NCBI GenBank assembly: GCA_963817905.1
Contig: CAWFPS010000002.1
Coordinates: forward strand, 62,001-126,000
Direction: 5' to 3'
Length of the DNA stretch: 64,000 nt
From: VRUE01 sp963817905
Lineage (GTDB): Bacteria > Actinomycetota > Thermoleophilia > Solirubrobacterales > 70-9
Positions 54,969 through 63,151 of this stretch are shown here, in pieces. Within the stretch, counting starts at the first letter, position 1. Every line of letters starts with the position of its first letter. The position numbers and the translations under genes were made by a program. The notes under the pieces are model-generated. The model saw only the letters and a program-made list of their open reading frames with translations. It was not told where the DNA came from and ran no database searches.

Positions 54969-55208
54969 ATGCAGGAGAAGGCTAACCCGCGCTCAGATCG
55001 CGCGGTGCAACGGGCCGTGCTGGCGCTTGTGCTGGAGGCCCATCCGAAGTCCCTGGCGATCCCCAAACTGGCCCAAGAGATCGACGCTGGCGACGCCGTA
55101 GAGCGCGCTGTTCGCGATCTCGTCGGGGTCGGGCTCCTGGAGTGCAGCGGCATCTCGGTTCGGCCGACTGACGCCGCGCTTCACTTCGAGCGGCTGGAGT
55201 TGCCGTGA
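54969..55208 (+). CDS. Small winged-helix protein
   Basis: 79 residues. RAVQRAVLALVLEAHPKSLAIPKLAQEI and DAVERAVRDLVGVGLLECSGISVRPTDAALHFERL make a compact winged helix of the kind found beside XRE regulators in actinobacterial mobile elements. It overlaps the next gene by 4 bp (GTGA). Probably a DNA-binding regulator of the island; the target is unknown. Confidence 0.7.
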   Translation: MQEKANPRSDRAVQRAVLALVLEAHPKSLAIPKLAQEIDAGDAVERAVRDLVGVGLLECSGISVRPTDAALHFERLELP

Positions 55209-55465
55209 GCGTCGCAGAGCAGTTCGGAGCCAACCTCCGTTACTGCCGCAGACGCACGGGCCTGTCCCAGGAAGAGACCGCCGTGCGGGCTTCCTTGCAT
55301 CGGACAGCAGTGGGCATGATCGAGCGGGCCGAACGGCTGCCGCGAGTCGACACGATTGCCAAGCTGGCCGCTGTGCTCGGGGTCAACCCTGGCGATCTCT
55401 TCGAGGGGATCGTCTGGGAGCCGGGGGGCGTGCGCTATGGCCGGTTCCAATCCGGCGAGGAGTAA
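55205..55465 (+). CDS. XRE-family helix-turn-helix regulator
   Basis: 86 residues from GTG 55205. The helix-turn-helix GANLRYCRRRTGLSQEETAVRASLHRTAVGMIERAERLPRVDTIAKLAAVLGV covers residues 8-60 over five helices, a clear Cro/CI pattern. The tail (DLFEGIVWEPGGVRYGRF) is typical of restriction-modification controller (C) proteins and similar regulators. With a methyltransferase-nuclease gene in the same island, a C-protein role is plausible but unproven. Confidence 0.85.
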   Translation: MSVAEQFGANLRYCRRRTGLSQEETAVRASLHRTAVGMIERAERLPRVDTIAKLAAVLGVNPGDLFEGIVWEPGGVRYGRFQSGEE

Positions 55466-55468
55466 AGA

Positions 55469-55512
55469 GGGCCGCTTCCCTAGAAGGTTCTTGGCGTGGC
55501 GGGAAGCGGCCC
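55469..55512 (+). terminator. Hairpin after the XRE gene
   Basis: GGGCCGCTTCCC (55469-55480) and its complement (55501-55512) are perfect; it starts 3 bp after the stop. No T-tract follows. The sequence up to the HNH start (55513-55665) shows no further feature apart from an AAAGGAGG ribosome-binding site. Confidence 0.6.
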
Positions 55513-55665
55513 GGTGAGCAACAGGAAGCGTCGTAGATATACCGCGGCTCGCGGCGGCGGCTTTGGCATCCGGGCGCGTACCTAGATTTTGCATCGTAAG
55601 GTCCCAAAGGCCGTCCATTGGCGTGGCGTGGCTGGGGCGCAAGAGCAATAGGAAAGGAGGGCCAG

Positions 55666-55887
55666 ATGGCCTTCTCTGAGCAAACCAAGGAAGAAGCCCT
55701 GAAACGCGCTGGGGGGCGCTGCGAGTGCGAACGCGGCTCGCATTCATCGCATATCGCGCGTTGCCACAGCAGCTACAAACTCGAATTCCACCACAAGACT
55801 GCGGTGGCGTCGGGCGGTAGCGACGCGCTCTCTAACTGCGAAGTGCTCTGCCACGACTGCCATCAACTCGTCCCACGACCGTCCTGA
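55666..55887 (+). CDS. Small HNH-type nuclease-like protein
   Basis: 73 residues from ATG 55666, with AAAGGAGG upstream. Cys-x-Cys and Cys/His pairs (GRCECERGSHSSHIARC), the LEFHHKTAVASGGSDALSNC core, and LCHDCH form a zinc-bound HNH motif (HH in place of DH). It is smaller than most HNH endonucleases and lacks additional domains, so it could nick DNA or serve as a passenger of the transposon. It ends convergently, overlapping the next gene by 56 bp. Confidence 0.75.
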   Translation: MAFSEQTKEEALKRAGGRCECERGSHSSHIARCHSSYKLEFHHKTAVASGGSDALSNCEVLCHDCHQLVPRPS

Positions 55888-56221
55888 CGGCAGCGGCTAG
55901 ATTCGCAACCTGATCCGGCGGGCAGGAGATCGTGAGCACTGGCTCGGGATTCCCTGCCCGCCAGTCGCTTTGGAGACAGAACGGCACAGAGTCATCGAGC
56001 GCGGCCATGAAATCCGCGCTGAATTGCGCGACCTCGCCGCCATTCCCTCGATACACGAACAGGACGTAAGCGGGGTAGGGGGCGAGCTGTCCGCTGGGCT
56101 CTTCCTGGCAGCTTCCCAATGTCCCGACCCGCTCTATTTGGTTGAGGGCCGCGACGAGCGGGGCGATTCCTTCGTCCACCCAGGCATTGACCTTGATCGG
56201 AGTCTCTTTGTGCAAGGTCAT
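55832..56221 (-). CDS. Phage/island-type hypothetical protein
   Basis: 129 residues from ATG 56221. The pattern IKVNAWVDEGIAPLVAALNQIERVGTLGSCQEEPSGQLAPYPAYVLFVYRGN (spread over helix, loop and strand) is found in short proteins of phages and mobile elements; the Cys in TLGSCQ and the Trp-Val-Asp-Glu box are its core. A role is not known. The 3' end overlaps the HNH gene on the other strand by 56 bp. Confidence 0.6.
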   Translation of the reverse strand: MTLHKETPIKVNAWVDEGIAPLVAALNQIERVGTLGSCQEEPSGQLAPYPAYVLFVYRGNGGEVAQFSADFMAALDDSVPFCLQSDWRAGNPEPVLTISCPPDQVANLAAAVRTVVGRVDGSRGRALRS

Positions 56222-56297
56222 GTCCCGAGGATTCCCCTTCCCGGTCGGATAGAAACCTATACTAGACACAGGTACGTGTATTTGGTATCATCCAGGC

Positions 56298-57236
56298 ATG
56301 GCAGCTAGGAACCGCAACTCAGTCGCACCAGCCCCGTCGAGCGAATCTCAGATGACGTACTCGCGGTTCCTGGAGCTATTCCCGGACAACGACGCTTGCC
56401 TTGAGTACCTGAAGGGCCGGTTCTTTGAGGACGGCACCGAGTGCCCAAAATGCGGCAGGGCGAGCAAGTTCCACCGAATCGCGGGGCGCTCGGCCTACTC
56501 CTGTCAGTTCTGCGGGCACCACGTCTACCCGACTGCTGACACGATCTTCCACAAGAGCAGCGTCAGCTTGCAGCTGTGGTTCTATGCCGTCTACCTGATG
56601 TCCTCGACCCGCTGCGGGATCAGCGCGAAGCAGCTAGAGCGCGAAATCGGCGTGACGTACAAGACAGCGCACAGGATGTTCAAGCTGATCCGCACGCTGC
56701 TCTCCGACGACGAGGAAGGGCCGCTGAGCGGCAAAGTCGAGATTGACGAGACCTTCTACGGCGGCAAGCCGCGCGCGGCCGAGAAACGCAACAAACGCGG
56801 CCACCTGCGCCGCAAGTACCGGCCGAGCGTCGTCGGCGCGGTCGAGCGGGGCGGCGAGATTCGGGCGCGCGTCGTCGGGGACGCAACGCATTCGACCCTT
56901 TCCAAAGTCGTCAAGGAGTTCGTGCTGCCGGAGTCGATGATCTTCACCGACGAGTGGCACGCCTACAAGGCCATCGGCCGGGAATACAAGGCCCATAGCC
57001 GCATCCGGCACCGCTCGAAAATCTACGTCGAAGGCGACAATTACACAAATACAATTGAGGGGTTCTTTGGGCTGTTCAAGAATGGCGTTCGTGGCGTCTA
57101 CCACGCAATCAGCGCCGACTACCTCCAGAGCTACGTAGACGAGTACGCCTTCCGCTACAACCGGAGAAACTCGGCCGAACCAATGTTCTGGGCGATCCTC
57201 AACCGCGTCCGTCGCGACCGCGTAGCCGCTCTTTAG
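56298..57236 (+). mobile_element. IS1595-family (ISXO2-like) transposase gene
   Basis: 312 residues. An N-terminal zinc ribbon has Cys at 49, 52, 69 and 72 (ECPKCG...SCQFCG), followed by a helix-turn-helix (GISAKQLEREIGVTYKTAHRMFKLI) and the DDE core: VEIDETFYGG (D150), SMIFTDEWHAYKAI and NYTNTIEGFFGLFK with RYNRRNS at the end. This is the ISXO2-like DDE domain. The gene is complete. IS1595 relatives are known to carry passenger genes, including methyltransferases, so it may move the whole island. Terminal repeats specific to it could not be fixed. Confidence 0.88.
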
Positions 57237-57363
57237 AGCGATTCGTGGTCGCGCGGCCCAGGTCGCGCATGAAGTCGGCCTCGGTATGGCGCGGGTCCTG
57301 CTTCACGTCGCGCTGGGGCGGTGTCGGGGCGTGCTTCTCAGGGCGCTTACGGGCAGGGCTCAT
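57199..57363 (-). CDS. Very small basic protein
   Basis: 54 residues from ATG 57363 (starting MSPARKRPEKHAPTPP and ending TTNRSKERLRGRDGRG). It is proline- and lysine-rich at the start with an acidic helix (HTEADFMRDLGRAT) in the middle. It overlaps the 3' end of the transposase gene by 38 bp on the other strand, and lies next to the methyltransferase gene. Coding is suggested only by composition and placement. Confidence 0.35.
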   Translation of the reverse strand: MSPARKRPEKHAPTPPQRDVKQDPRHTEADFMRDLGRATTNRSKERLRGRDGRG

Positions 57364-57372
57364 GGAGTCAGG

Positions 57373-58782
57373 CTAGCGCGCCGCTGGCGCCGTACTTCTC
57401 TCGCTGTCGAGCAACCGCTGGATCGAAGGCCGCGTATTGCGGGGTCTCGGCGGCATGATCGGCTGATCCTCTACTGACTTCGTAAGCGCCGACAGAAGAC
57501 GCATCAGGTCTGGGGTTGGCTTGCGGGCGGCCTTTGGCATCGTGGGCCTGGTGATCGCTTCACTCGTCTCAATGAGTTCAGCGACCGTGACGAGGACGAT
57601 CTCTGCCTTGCCGGCAGCCTTCGCGCGGGCGGCCTCCTCGTACGCCCCTTTCGTAAAGCTAAAGGCGACGATGTAGCCCGCATCTTTCCCGCTGCGCTCG
57701 ACGGCAGTCTCGAAGTTGTCCACGACATTCCGGCCAACGCTCTCGGACTGCTTGACCTGAATCGGCTCGTGATACATGAACGAGAGTCCGTCGATCCCCA
57801 TATCGCCGGACCTCTTGGGGGAGGGTGTCCCACTGACCTGCTGCATCACCCAGTTCTGGAACTCGAATGGCTTCAGGGTTCGCAGATCAACCTCAGAGGC
57901 GGGGACATTCTCGACCTCGGGTTCGGCTCCCAGCTTTCGCAGTCGGCGCTGCATCAGCCCGACAGCGGTCGGGCTGATGTCGATCCCGATCCACTGTCGC
58001 TTCTCTTTATGAGCAACGGCCATCGTCGTCCCGCAGCCACAGAAGGGGTCCAAGACGATGTCCCCCTTGTTGGTGCTCGCCCTGATGATCCGCTCTAGCA
58101 GCGCCTCTGGCTTCTGCGTCGGGTAGCCAAGGCGCTCGTGGGATCGAGACGACAGCGTGATCTCCCAAACGTCGTCCATCAGCTTGCCCTCTGGGTCGAT
58201 GTAATAGCGCTTGCCGTACTTGTTCTGGACGCGATAGATGCGGCCCTGCTCGTCTTTCTGCCACTTCTTCAGCGTCGTCTCGGGCCACGGTTCCTTGGGG
58301 TGGTTCCAGATCACGTCGTCGGTCGGCCCGTTCGCGTAGCGAAAGATCGTGTCGTGGTTGCGGTGCAACCACTTGTTGGGCGCGCCGCTGGAGGTTTTGT
58401 AGTGCCAAACGATCTCGTTGAGGAAGCGATTCATGCCGAACAACTCGTCCATCAGCACCTTGAGGTAGTGCCCGGCGTGGGAGTCGCAGTGCAGATAGAT
58501 CGTGCCGGTGGGCTTGAGGACCCGCTGAAGCTCGATTAGGCGTTCGCGCATCCAGTCGATGTAGACGTTGATCCCGCCCTGCCAGCGGTCCTCGAAGGAT
58601 CGGACCTCGGCCTCGTCTCCCCAAATGACCTCGTAGTGCCGATTCGAGAAGAAGGGCGGATCGAGATAAACCAGATCTATGCAGCCTGCCGGGAATTCGG
58701 TCAGGCGTTGCAGGTTGTCGTCGCAATAGAGAACGCCGGTCTCGAGGTAGCCCACCGGGTTCACGCGCGTTGCTTCGCCCAT
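57373..58782 (-). CDS. DNA methyltransferase fused to an Mrr-like nuclease domain
   Basis: 469 residues from ATG 58782 with strong AAAGGAGAG upstream. The N-terminal part is an N4-cytosine/N6-adenine methylase in the beta-type order: catalytic DPPF at 41-44 and the SAM-binding DPFCGCGTT at 245-253, with PTQKPEALLERII before it. From about 305 a second domain begins: GDMGIDGLSF (326-335) and PIQVKQS (340-346) fit the D...QxK core of Mrr-type PD-(D/E)xK nucleases, followed by YIVAFSFTKGAYEEA. A single polypeptide could thus both modify and cut DNA. Recognition sequence unknown. Confidence 0.85.
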   Translation of the reverse strand: MGEATRVNPVGYLETGVLYCDDNLQRLTEFPAGCIDLVYLDPPFFSNRHYEVIWGDEAEVRSFEDRWQGGINVYIDWMRERLIELQRVLKPTGTIYLHCDSHAGHYLKVLMDELFGMNRFLNEIVWHYKTSSGAPNKWLHRNHDTIFRYANGPTDDVIWNHPKEPWPETTLKKWQKDEQGRIYRVQNKYGKRYYIDPEGKLMDDVWEITLSSRSHERLGYPTQKPEALLERIIRASTNKGDIVLDPFCGCGTTMAVAHKEKRQWIGIDISPTAVGLMQRRLRKLGAEPEVENVPASEVDLRTLKPFEFQNWVMQQVSGTPSPKRSGDMGIDGLSFMYHEPIQVKQSESVGRNVVDNFETAVERSGKDAGYIVAFSFTKGAYEEAARAKAAGKAEIVLVTVAELIETSEAITRPTMPKAARKPTPDLMRLLSALTKSVEDQPIMPPRPRNTRPSIQRLLDSERSTAPAAR

Positions 58783-58794
58783 ATGCAAACTCTC

Positions 58795-58811
58795 TCCTTT
58801 CCGTGAAAGGA
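58795..58811 (-). promoter_or_regulatory. Hairpin over the methyltransferase ribosome-binding site
   Basis: TCCTTTC and GAAAGGA flank CGT; the minus-strand AAAGGA is the Shine-Dalgarno sequence of the gene starting at 58782. Upstream a GGCTGC/GCAGCC dyad (58837-58854) and a TATATAT stretch mark the likely promoter and operator. Confidence 0.45.
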
Positions 58812-58871
58812 CTCTTGCGATACCGATATATATGGGCTGCTGAGCGGCAGCCGGAGAATGCACGGCCTAGT

Positions 58872-59042
58872 TCATGACCGAAACAGCCAAGCGGGAAGGG
58901 CGAGCACGACGAATCCAATGAGCAGCGCTAGCCAGTGAGGCAAAAGCTGGGCGAGGAAGGTAGCTGCGAGCGCGAGCTTGATCCAGAAGGCCGCTGAGGG
59001 CACCGGGCGAGTCCGGCGTTGGCTTTTCCGTTTCGGCCCCAC
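58872..59042 (-). CDS. Small two-helix membrane protein
   Basis: 56 residues from GTG 59042. A strongly basic N-terminus (GPKRKSQRRTRPVPS) precedes two hydrophobic helices, FWIKLALAATFLAQLLP and LALLIGFVVLALPAWLF. It lies 89 bp upstream of the methyltransferase start, in the same direction. The ribosome-binding site is weak. Small membrane proteins beside restriction-type genes are known in defence modules; here the evidence is only composition and position. Confidence 0.5.
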   Translation of the reverse strand: MGPKRKSQRRTRPVPSAAFWIKLALAATFLAQLLPHWLALLIGFVVLALPAWLFRS

Positions 59043-59103
59043 ATAGGTAGATACCGGAACGGGAAGATTTTTTCGAGAAAGTCAGCGGCGGCGGCTACCA
59101 AGC

Positions 59104-59173
59104 GCGGTACGTGCTCTCCCTACATAGTTGCCAAAAAGTACAAGACGCTCCACCCCCTGCCCGGGTCTTCTAT
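59104..59173. repeat. Right half of the split palindrome
   Basis: Complementary to the left half (54753-54867) over 29 nt with one mismatch (59104-59132) and over 22 nt exactly (59152-59173). The middle GTACAAGACGCTCC recalls the 53463 element. It contains the stop codon of the AidB-like gene at its outer edge, the mirror image of the site-2 protease end. Confidence 0.8.
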
Positions 59174-60837
59174 ACGGGGCGGTGGCGCTCGATGATGCCG
59201 CTGAAATCCGTGCCAGCCGGGAGCGTTCCGAAGGCGTTGCCCCAGTCGCCGGAGAGGCGCGAAGCGCAGAAGGCATCCGAGACTGCAGGATCGCCGTAGC
59301 GGACCAGTAGGGAAGCTTGCAGGGCGACGGCCATCTTCTCGACGATGCGGCGGGCGCGGGACTCGATCGTCTCGATGTCGCCGGGGATTTCATCGCGCAG
59401 CGAAGAGACGTAGGCGTCGAGCTTCGGTTCCGCGCCGGCACCCTCCATCACCTCGGCGAAGAAGGCGTCGACGGAGGCGGGGCTCTTGACCATCGCCCGT
59501 AGGGCGTCGAGGCATTGGACGTTGCCGGAGCCCTCCCAGATCGAGGCCAGCGGCGCCTCTCTATATAGGCGGGGCATGCCCGACTCCTCCACATAGCCGT
59601 TGCCGCCGAGGCACTCGAGGCACTCAACCGCGTGCGACGGCGCCCGCTTGCACATCCAGTACTTGAGCACGGCGTTGGCGAGGCGGCGGAAGTTGGTGGC
59701 GTCCTCGTCGTCTGCGGCGGCCTCGTCGTAGGCGCGGGCGAGGCGCATGGAAGCGACCGTCGCCGCCTCCGACTCGACGCAGAGGTCGGCGAGCACGTTG
59801 CGCATCAAGGGTTGGTCGATCAGCTCCTTGCCGAAGGCGGCGCGGTGTTCGGCGTGGTTCAGCGCCTGCACAACACCGGCGCGGTAGCCGGTGGCGGCGC
59901 CGATCACGCAGTCGAGGCGGGTGTGGTTGACCATCTCGATGATCGTCGGCACGCCACGGCCCTCCTCGCCGACCATGCGCGCCCAGGCACCACGGAACTC
60001 GAGCTCCGAAGAGGCGTTGGAGCGGTTGCCGAGCTTGTCCTTGAGCCGCTGGATCTGGAAGGCGTTGCGCTCGCCGTCGGGGGTCCAACGCGGCATCAAA
60101 AAGCAGGAGACGCCCGAGTCGGTCTGGGCGAGGACGAGGAAGGCATCGCACATCGGCGCCGAGCAGAACCACTTGTGGCCGACCAGATCGTACTCGGCGC
60201 CGGGACCGCCGCCGTTCAGCGGAGTCGCCACCGTGGTGTTGGCCCGCACGTCGGAACCGCCCTGCTTCTCGGTCATCGCCATCCCGCAGAGCGAGCCGCT
60301 CTTGCGCTCGGCCGGCAGCGAGCGCTCGTCGTAGTCGAGCGAGAGGAAGCGCTCCTCCCACTCGGCGGCCAGCTCAGGCTGCTTGCGCAATGCGGGGATC
60401 GCCGAGTAGGTCATCGAGAGCGGGCAGCCGACGCCGCTCTCGGCCTGCATCAGCAGCATGAACATCGCCGCCCGGGCGACGTGGGCCCCCGGCCCGGGCT
60501 CGCGCCACGGCATCGCATGCAGCCCATGGCTGGAGCCGATCCGCATCAGCTCGTGCCAGGAGCTGTCGAACTCGACCTCGTCGATGCGGTGACCGAAGCG
60601 GTCGTGGGTCTTCAGCTCCGGCTTGCGCTCGTTGGCCTCGAAGCCCCAGCGGATCGTCTGCGCCGAGCCGCAGATCGCGCCCAGCTCTCGCGCCCGCTCC
60701 TCGGCCCAATCGGCGCCCTCGCGGCGCAGCGCCTCCTGCAGGGGGCGGTCGCCGTCGAAGGGGTTGTAGTCCTCCAGAGGCGAGGCCTGGTTGAAGACCT
60801 CGTGGGTGGCGGGGCTGCGGCGCTCGGCGGTGGCCAT
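59170..60837 (-). CDS. AidB-like acyl-CoA dehydrogenase family protein
   Basis: 555 residues from ATG 60837 (ATAERRSPATHEVFNQ matches the AidB N-terminus; a start further upstream would add an unlikely leader into the icd promoter). Family hallmarks are MTEKQGGSDVRANTT for flavin and substrate contact, GHKWFCSAPMCDAFLVLAQT, NGYVEESGMPRLYREAPLASIWEGSGNV near the end. AidB binds DNA and FAD and is linked to protection from alkylating agents. It is divergent from icd with 41 bp between, so the promoters overlap. Confidence 0.9.
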   Translation of the reverse strand: MATAERRSPATHEVFNQASPLEDYNPFDGDRPLQEALRREGADWAEERARELGAICGSAQTIRWGFEANERKPELKTHDRFGHRIDEVEFDSSWHELMRIGSSHGLHAMPWREPGPGAHVARAAMFMLLMQAESGVGCPLSMTYSAIPALRKQPELAAEWEERFLSLDYDERSLPAERKSGSLCGMAMTEKQGGSDVRANTTVATPLNGGGPGAEYDLVGHKWFCSAPMCDAFLVLAQTDSGVSCFLMPRWTPDGERNAFQIQRLKDKLGNRSNASSELEFRGAWARMVGEEGRGVPTIIEMVNHTRLDCVIGAATGYRAGVVQALNHAEHRAAFGKELIDQPLMRNVLADLCVESEAATVASMRLARAYDEAAADDEDATNFRRLANAVLKYWMCKRAPSHAVECLECLGGNGYVEESGMPRLYREAPLASIWEGSGNVQCLDALRAMVKSPASVDAFFAEVMEGAGAEPKLDAYVSSLRDEIPGDIETIESRARRIVEKMAVALQASLLVRYGDPAVSDAFCASRLSGDWGNAFGTLPAGTDFSGIIERHRPV

Positions 60838-60878
60838 CGACCTGATTGTGCCAGCCCATCGGTAGCATCGCCCGCCGC

Positions 60879-62096
60879 GTGGCAAAGATCTCCGTCAAGA
60901 ACCCGATCGTCGAGCTCGACGGCGACGAGATGACCCGGATCATCTGGGCCTTCATCAAGGAGCAGCTGATCCTGCCCTACCTCGATCTCGAGTTGGATTA
61001 CTTTGACCTCGGGATCGAGAGCCGCGACGCCACCCGCGACCAGATCACGGTCGACGCCGCCAACGCGATCAAGCGGCACGGCGTCGGCGTCAAGTGCGCG
61101 ACGATCACCCCTGACGAGGGGCGGGTCGAGGAGTTCGGCCTGGCCGAGATGTACCGCTCGCCGAACGGGACGATCCGCAACATCCTCGGCGGCGTGATCT
61201 TCCGCGAGCCGATCGTGATCGCCAACGTGCCGCGCCTGGTGCCGGGCTGGACCAAGCCGATCGTGATCGGCCGCCACGCTTTCGGCGACCAGTACCGCGC
61301 CACCGACATGGTCGTCCCCGGCGAGGGGACGCTAACGCTCACATACACACCCAAGGACGGCTCCGAACCGGTCGAGCTCGACGTCTATGACTTCCCCGGT
61401 CCCGGTATTGCGATGGCGATGTACAACCTTGACGACTCGATCCGCGATTTCGCCAGGGCCTCGATGCGCTACGGGCTCAACCGCGGCTACCCGGTCTACC
61501 TCTCGACCAAGAACACGATCCTGAAGCGCTACGACGGCCGTTTCAAGGACCTCTTCGCCGAGGTCTACGAGAGCGAGTTCAAGGCCGATTTCGAGGCAGC
61601 CGGCATTACCTACGAACACCGTCTGATCGACGACATGGTTGCCGCGGCGATGAAGTGGGAGGGCGGCTACGTCTGGGCCTGCAAGAACTACGACGGCGAC
61701 GTCCAGTCCGACACCGTAGCCCAGGGTTTCGGCTCGCTGGGACTGATGACCAGCGTCCTGATGAGCCCCGACGGCAAGACGGTCGAGGCGGAGGCCGCGC
61801 ACGGCACCGTCACCCGTCACTACCGAGAGCACCAAGAGGGCAATCCAACTTCGACCAACCCGATCGCCTCGATCTTCGCCTGGACCCGGGGGCTCGCGGC
61901 CCGCGGGCGCCTTGACGACACACCGGAGGTCTCACGCTTCGCCGAGACCCTTGAGCGCGTCTGTGTGGAGACCGTGGAAGCGGGCAAGATGACCAAAGAT
62001 CTCGCCCTCCTGGTCGGTCCCGACCAGCCCTACCAGACCACCCAGGAGTTCCTCGCCTCGATCGACGAGGGCCTCAAAGCAAAGGAGATTTTGTGA
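60879..62096 (+). CDS. icd: Isocitrate dehydrogenase (NADP+), eukaryotic-like type
   Basis: TCA-cycle enzyme converting isocitrate to 2-oxoglutarate. 405 residues from GTG 60879. KNPIVELDGDEMTRIIW, SPNGTIRNILGGVIFREPI (substrate Ser/Asn/Arg), DMVAAAMKWEGGYVWACKNYDGDVQSD (metal Asp) and EAEAAHGTVTRHYREHQ (cofactor) mark the homodimeric subfamily II. It overlaps mdh by 4 bp, so two TCA enzymes are co-expressed. The leading MCQPIGSIARR alternative is improbable. Confidence 0.97.
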   Translation: MAKISVKNPIVELDGDEMTRIIWAFIKEQLILPYLDLELDYFDLGIESRDATRDQITVDAANAIKRHGVGVKCATITPDEGRVEEFGLAEMYRSPNGTIRNILGGVIFREPIVIANVPRLVPGWTKPIVIGRHAFGDQYRATDMVVPGEGTLTLTYTPKDGSEPVELDVYDFPGPGIAMAMYNLDDSIRDFARASMRYGLNRGYPVYLSTKNTILKRYDGRFKDLFAEVYESEFKADFEAAGITYEHRLIDDMVAAAMKWEGGYVWACKNYDGDVQSDTVAQGFGSLGLMTSVLMSPDGKTVEAEAAHGTVTRHYREHQEGNPTSTNPIASIFAWTRGLAARGRLDDTPEVSRFAETLERVCVETVEAGKMTKDLALLVGPDQPYQTTQEFLASIDEGLKAKEIL

Positions 62097-63079
62097 GCAC
62101 CCCTGTGAAAGTGACCGTGACCGGCGCCGCCGGCCAGATCGGCTACGCACTCCTGTTTCGCATCGCCAGCGGTCAGATGCTTGGCCCCGACACGCCGGTC
62201 GAGCTGAGCCTGCTCGAGATTCCCGACGCCGTTACAGCGGCGGAGGGAACCGCGATGGAGCTCGACGACTGCGCCTTCCCGTTGCTCCGCAAGATCGACA
62301 TTTTCGACGACCCCAAGCAGGCATTCGAGGGATGCAACGTCGGGCTGCTCGTCGGCGCCCGGCCGCGCGGTCCCGGCATGGAGCGAGCGGACCTGCTCGA
62401 GGCCAACGGCGGGATCTTCAAGCCGCAGGGCGAGGCGATCGCCGCCGGTGCGGCCGGCAACGTGCGGATCCTGGTCGTCGGCAACCCCGCCAACACCAAC
62501 TGCCTGATCGCGATGTCCAACGCCGACGGCGTGCCGCGCGAGCGTTTCACCGCGATGATGCGTCTCGATCACAACCGGGCTATCGCCCAAACGGCGAACA
62601 AGCTGGGCGTCGCGGTCTCCGACGTCACCAACATGACCGTCTGGGGCAACCACTCGACCACGCAGTACCCGGACCTCGTCAACGCCAGGGTGAACGGCGA
62701 GGGTGCCTGGGCGACGGTCGACGACGAGGCCTGGATCGCCGAAGAGTTCATTCCCCGGGTGGCCAAGCGCGGCGCCGCGATCATCGAGGCCCGGGGTGCC
62801 TCCAGCGCCGCCTCCGCCGCCAATGCGGCGGTCGACCACGTCCACGACTGGGTGCTCGGCACGCCGGGCGGCGACTGGGTCTCGATGGGGGTCCCCGCCG
62901 ACGGCTCCTACGGTGTCGAGGAGGGAATCGTCGCCGGTTTCCCCTGCGCCTGTAGCGGTGGCGAGTGGGCGATCGTCGAGGGGCTCGAGGTGCCGGAGTT
63001 CTCCCGTGCCCGGATCGACGCCAGCGCGGCGGAGCTGCGTGAGGAGCGCGACGCGGTCAGTCGGCTCGGGCTCGTCTGA
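62093..63079 (+). CDS. mdh: Malate dehydrogenase
   Basis: 328 residues from GTG 62093. NAD-binding VTGAAGQIGYALLFRIASG, the substrate loop ARPRGPGMERADLLEANG, GNPANTNCLI, LDHNRAIAQ and the catalytic His in WGNHSTTQYPD are all visible. It oxidises malate to oxaloacetate. The type is the cytosolic-like (MDH type 2) form common in actinobacteria. A strong terminator follows 15 bp after the stop. Confidence 0.97.
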   Translation: MSTPVKVTVTGAAGQIGYALLFRIASGQMLGPDTPVELSLLEIPDAVTAAEGTAMELDDCAFPLLRKIDIFDDPKQAFEGCNVGLLVGARPRGPGMERADLLEANGGIFKPQGEAIAAGAAGNVRILVVGNPANTNCLIAMSNADGVPRERFTAMMRLDHNRAIAQTANKLGVAVSDVTNMTVWGNHSTTQYPDLVNARVNGEGAWATVDDEAWIAEEFIPRVAKRGAAIIEARGASSAASAANAAVDHVHDWVLGTPGGDWVSMGVPADGSYGVEEGIVAGFPCACSGGEWAIVEGLEVPEFSRARIDASAAELREERDAVSRLGLV

Positions 63080-63094
63080 GCAGGCGACGGACAT

Positions 63095-63128
63095 AACAAA
63101 GCCGGCCCCGTGCGGGGCCGGCTTTGTT
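63095..63128 (+). terminator. Rho-independent-type terminator after mdh
   Basis: AACAAAGCCGGCCCCG (63095-63110) and its exact complement (63113-63128) with a 2-nt centre. The A and T runs at the base make it usable from both directions, by mdh and by the convergent gene at 63152. Confidence 0.85.
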
Positions 63129-63151
63129 AAAAGCGAGCGTGAAGCCTGGCG

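Larger units (their letters stand above)
54753..59173. mobile_element. Island (about 4.2 kb) bounded by inverted repeats
   Basis: Between the two repeat halves lie an HTH pair, an HNH protein, an unknown protein, an IS1595-type transposase, a methyltransferase-nuclease fusion and two very small genes, none related to the flanking housekeeping genes. The flanking genes both end at the outer edge of the repeats and point into the island. Less GC-rich intergenic regions support transfer. The exact ends of the moved DNA lie within 54868-59103; no target-site duplication could be defined. Confidence 0.65.

Noticed and set aside
54868..59103. A prophage remnant
   Set aside because: HNH and phage-like small genes occur, but no integrase, capsid, terminase or tail gene is present; an IS1595-type transposase explains mobility better.
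59632..60933. A 433-residue plus-strand frame opposite the AidB-like gene
   Set aside because: Shadow frame in high-GC DNA; the minus strand has all acyl-CoA dehydrogenase motifs.
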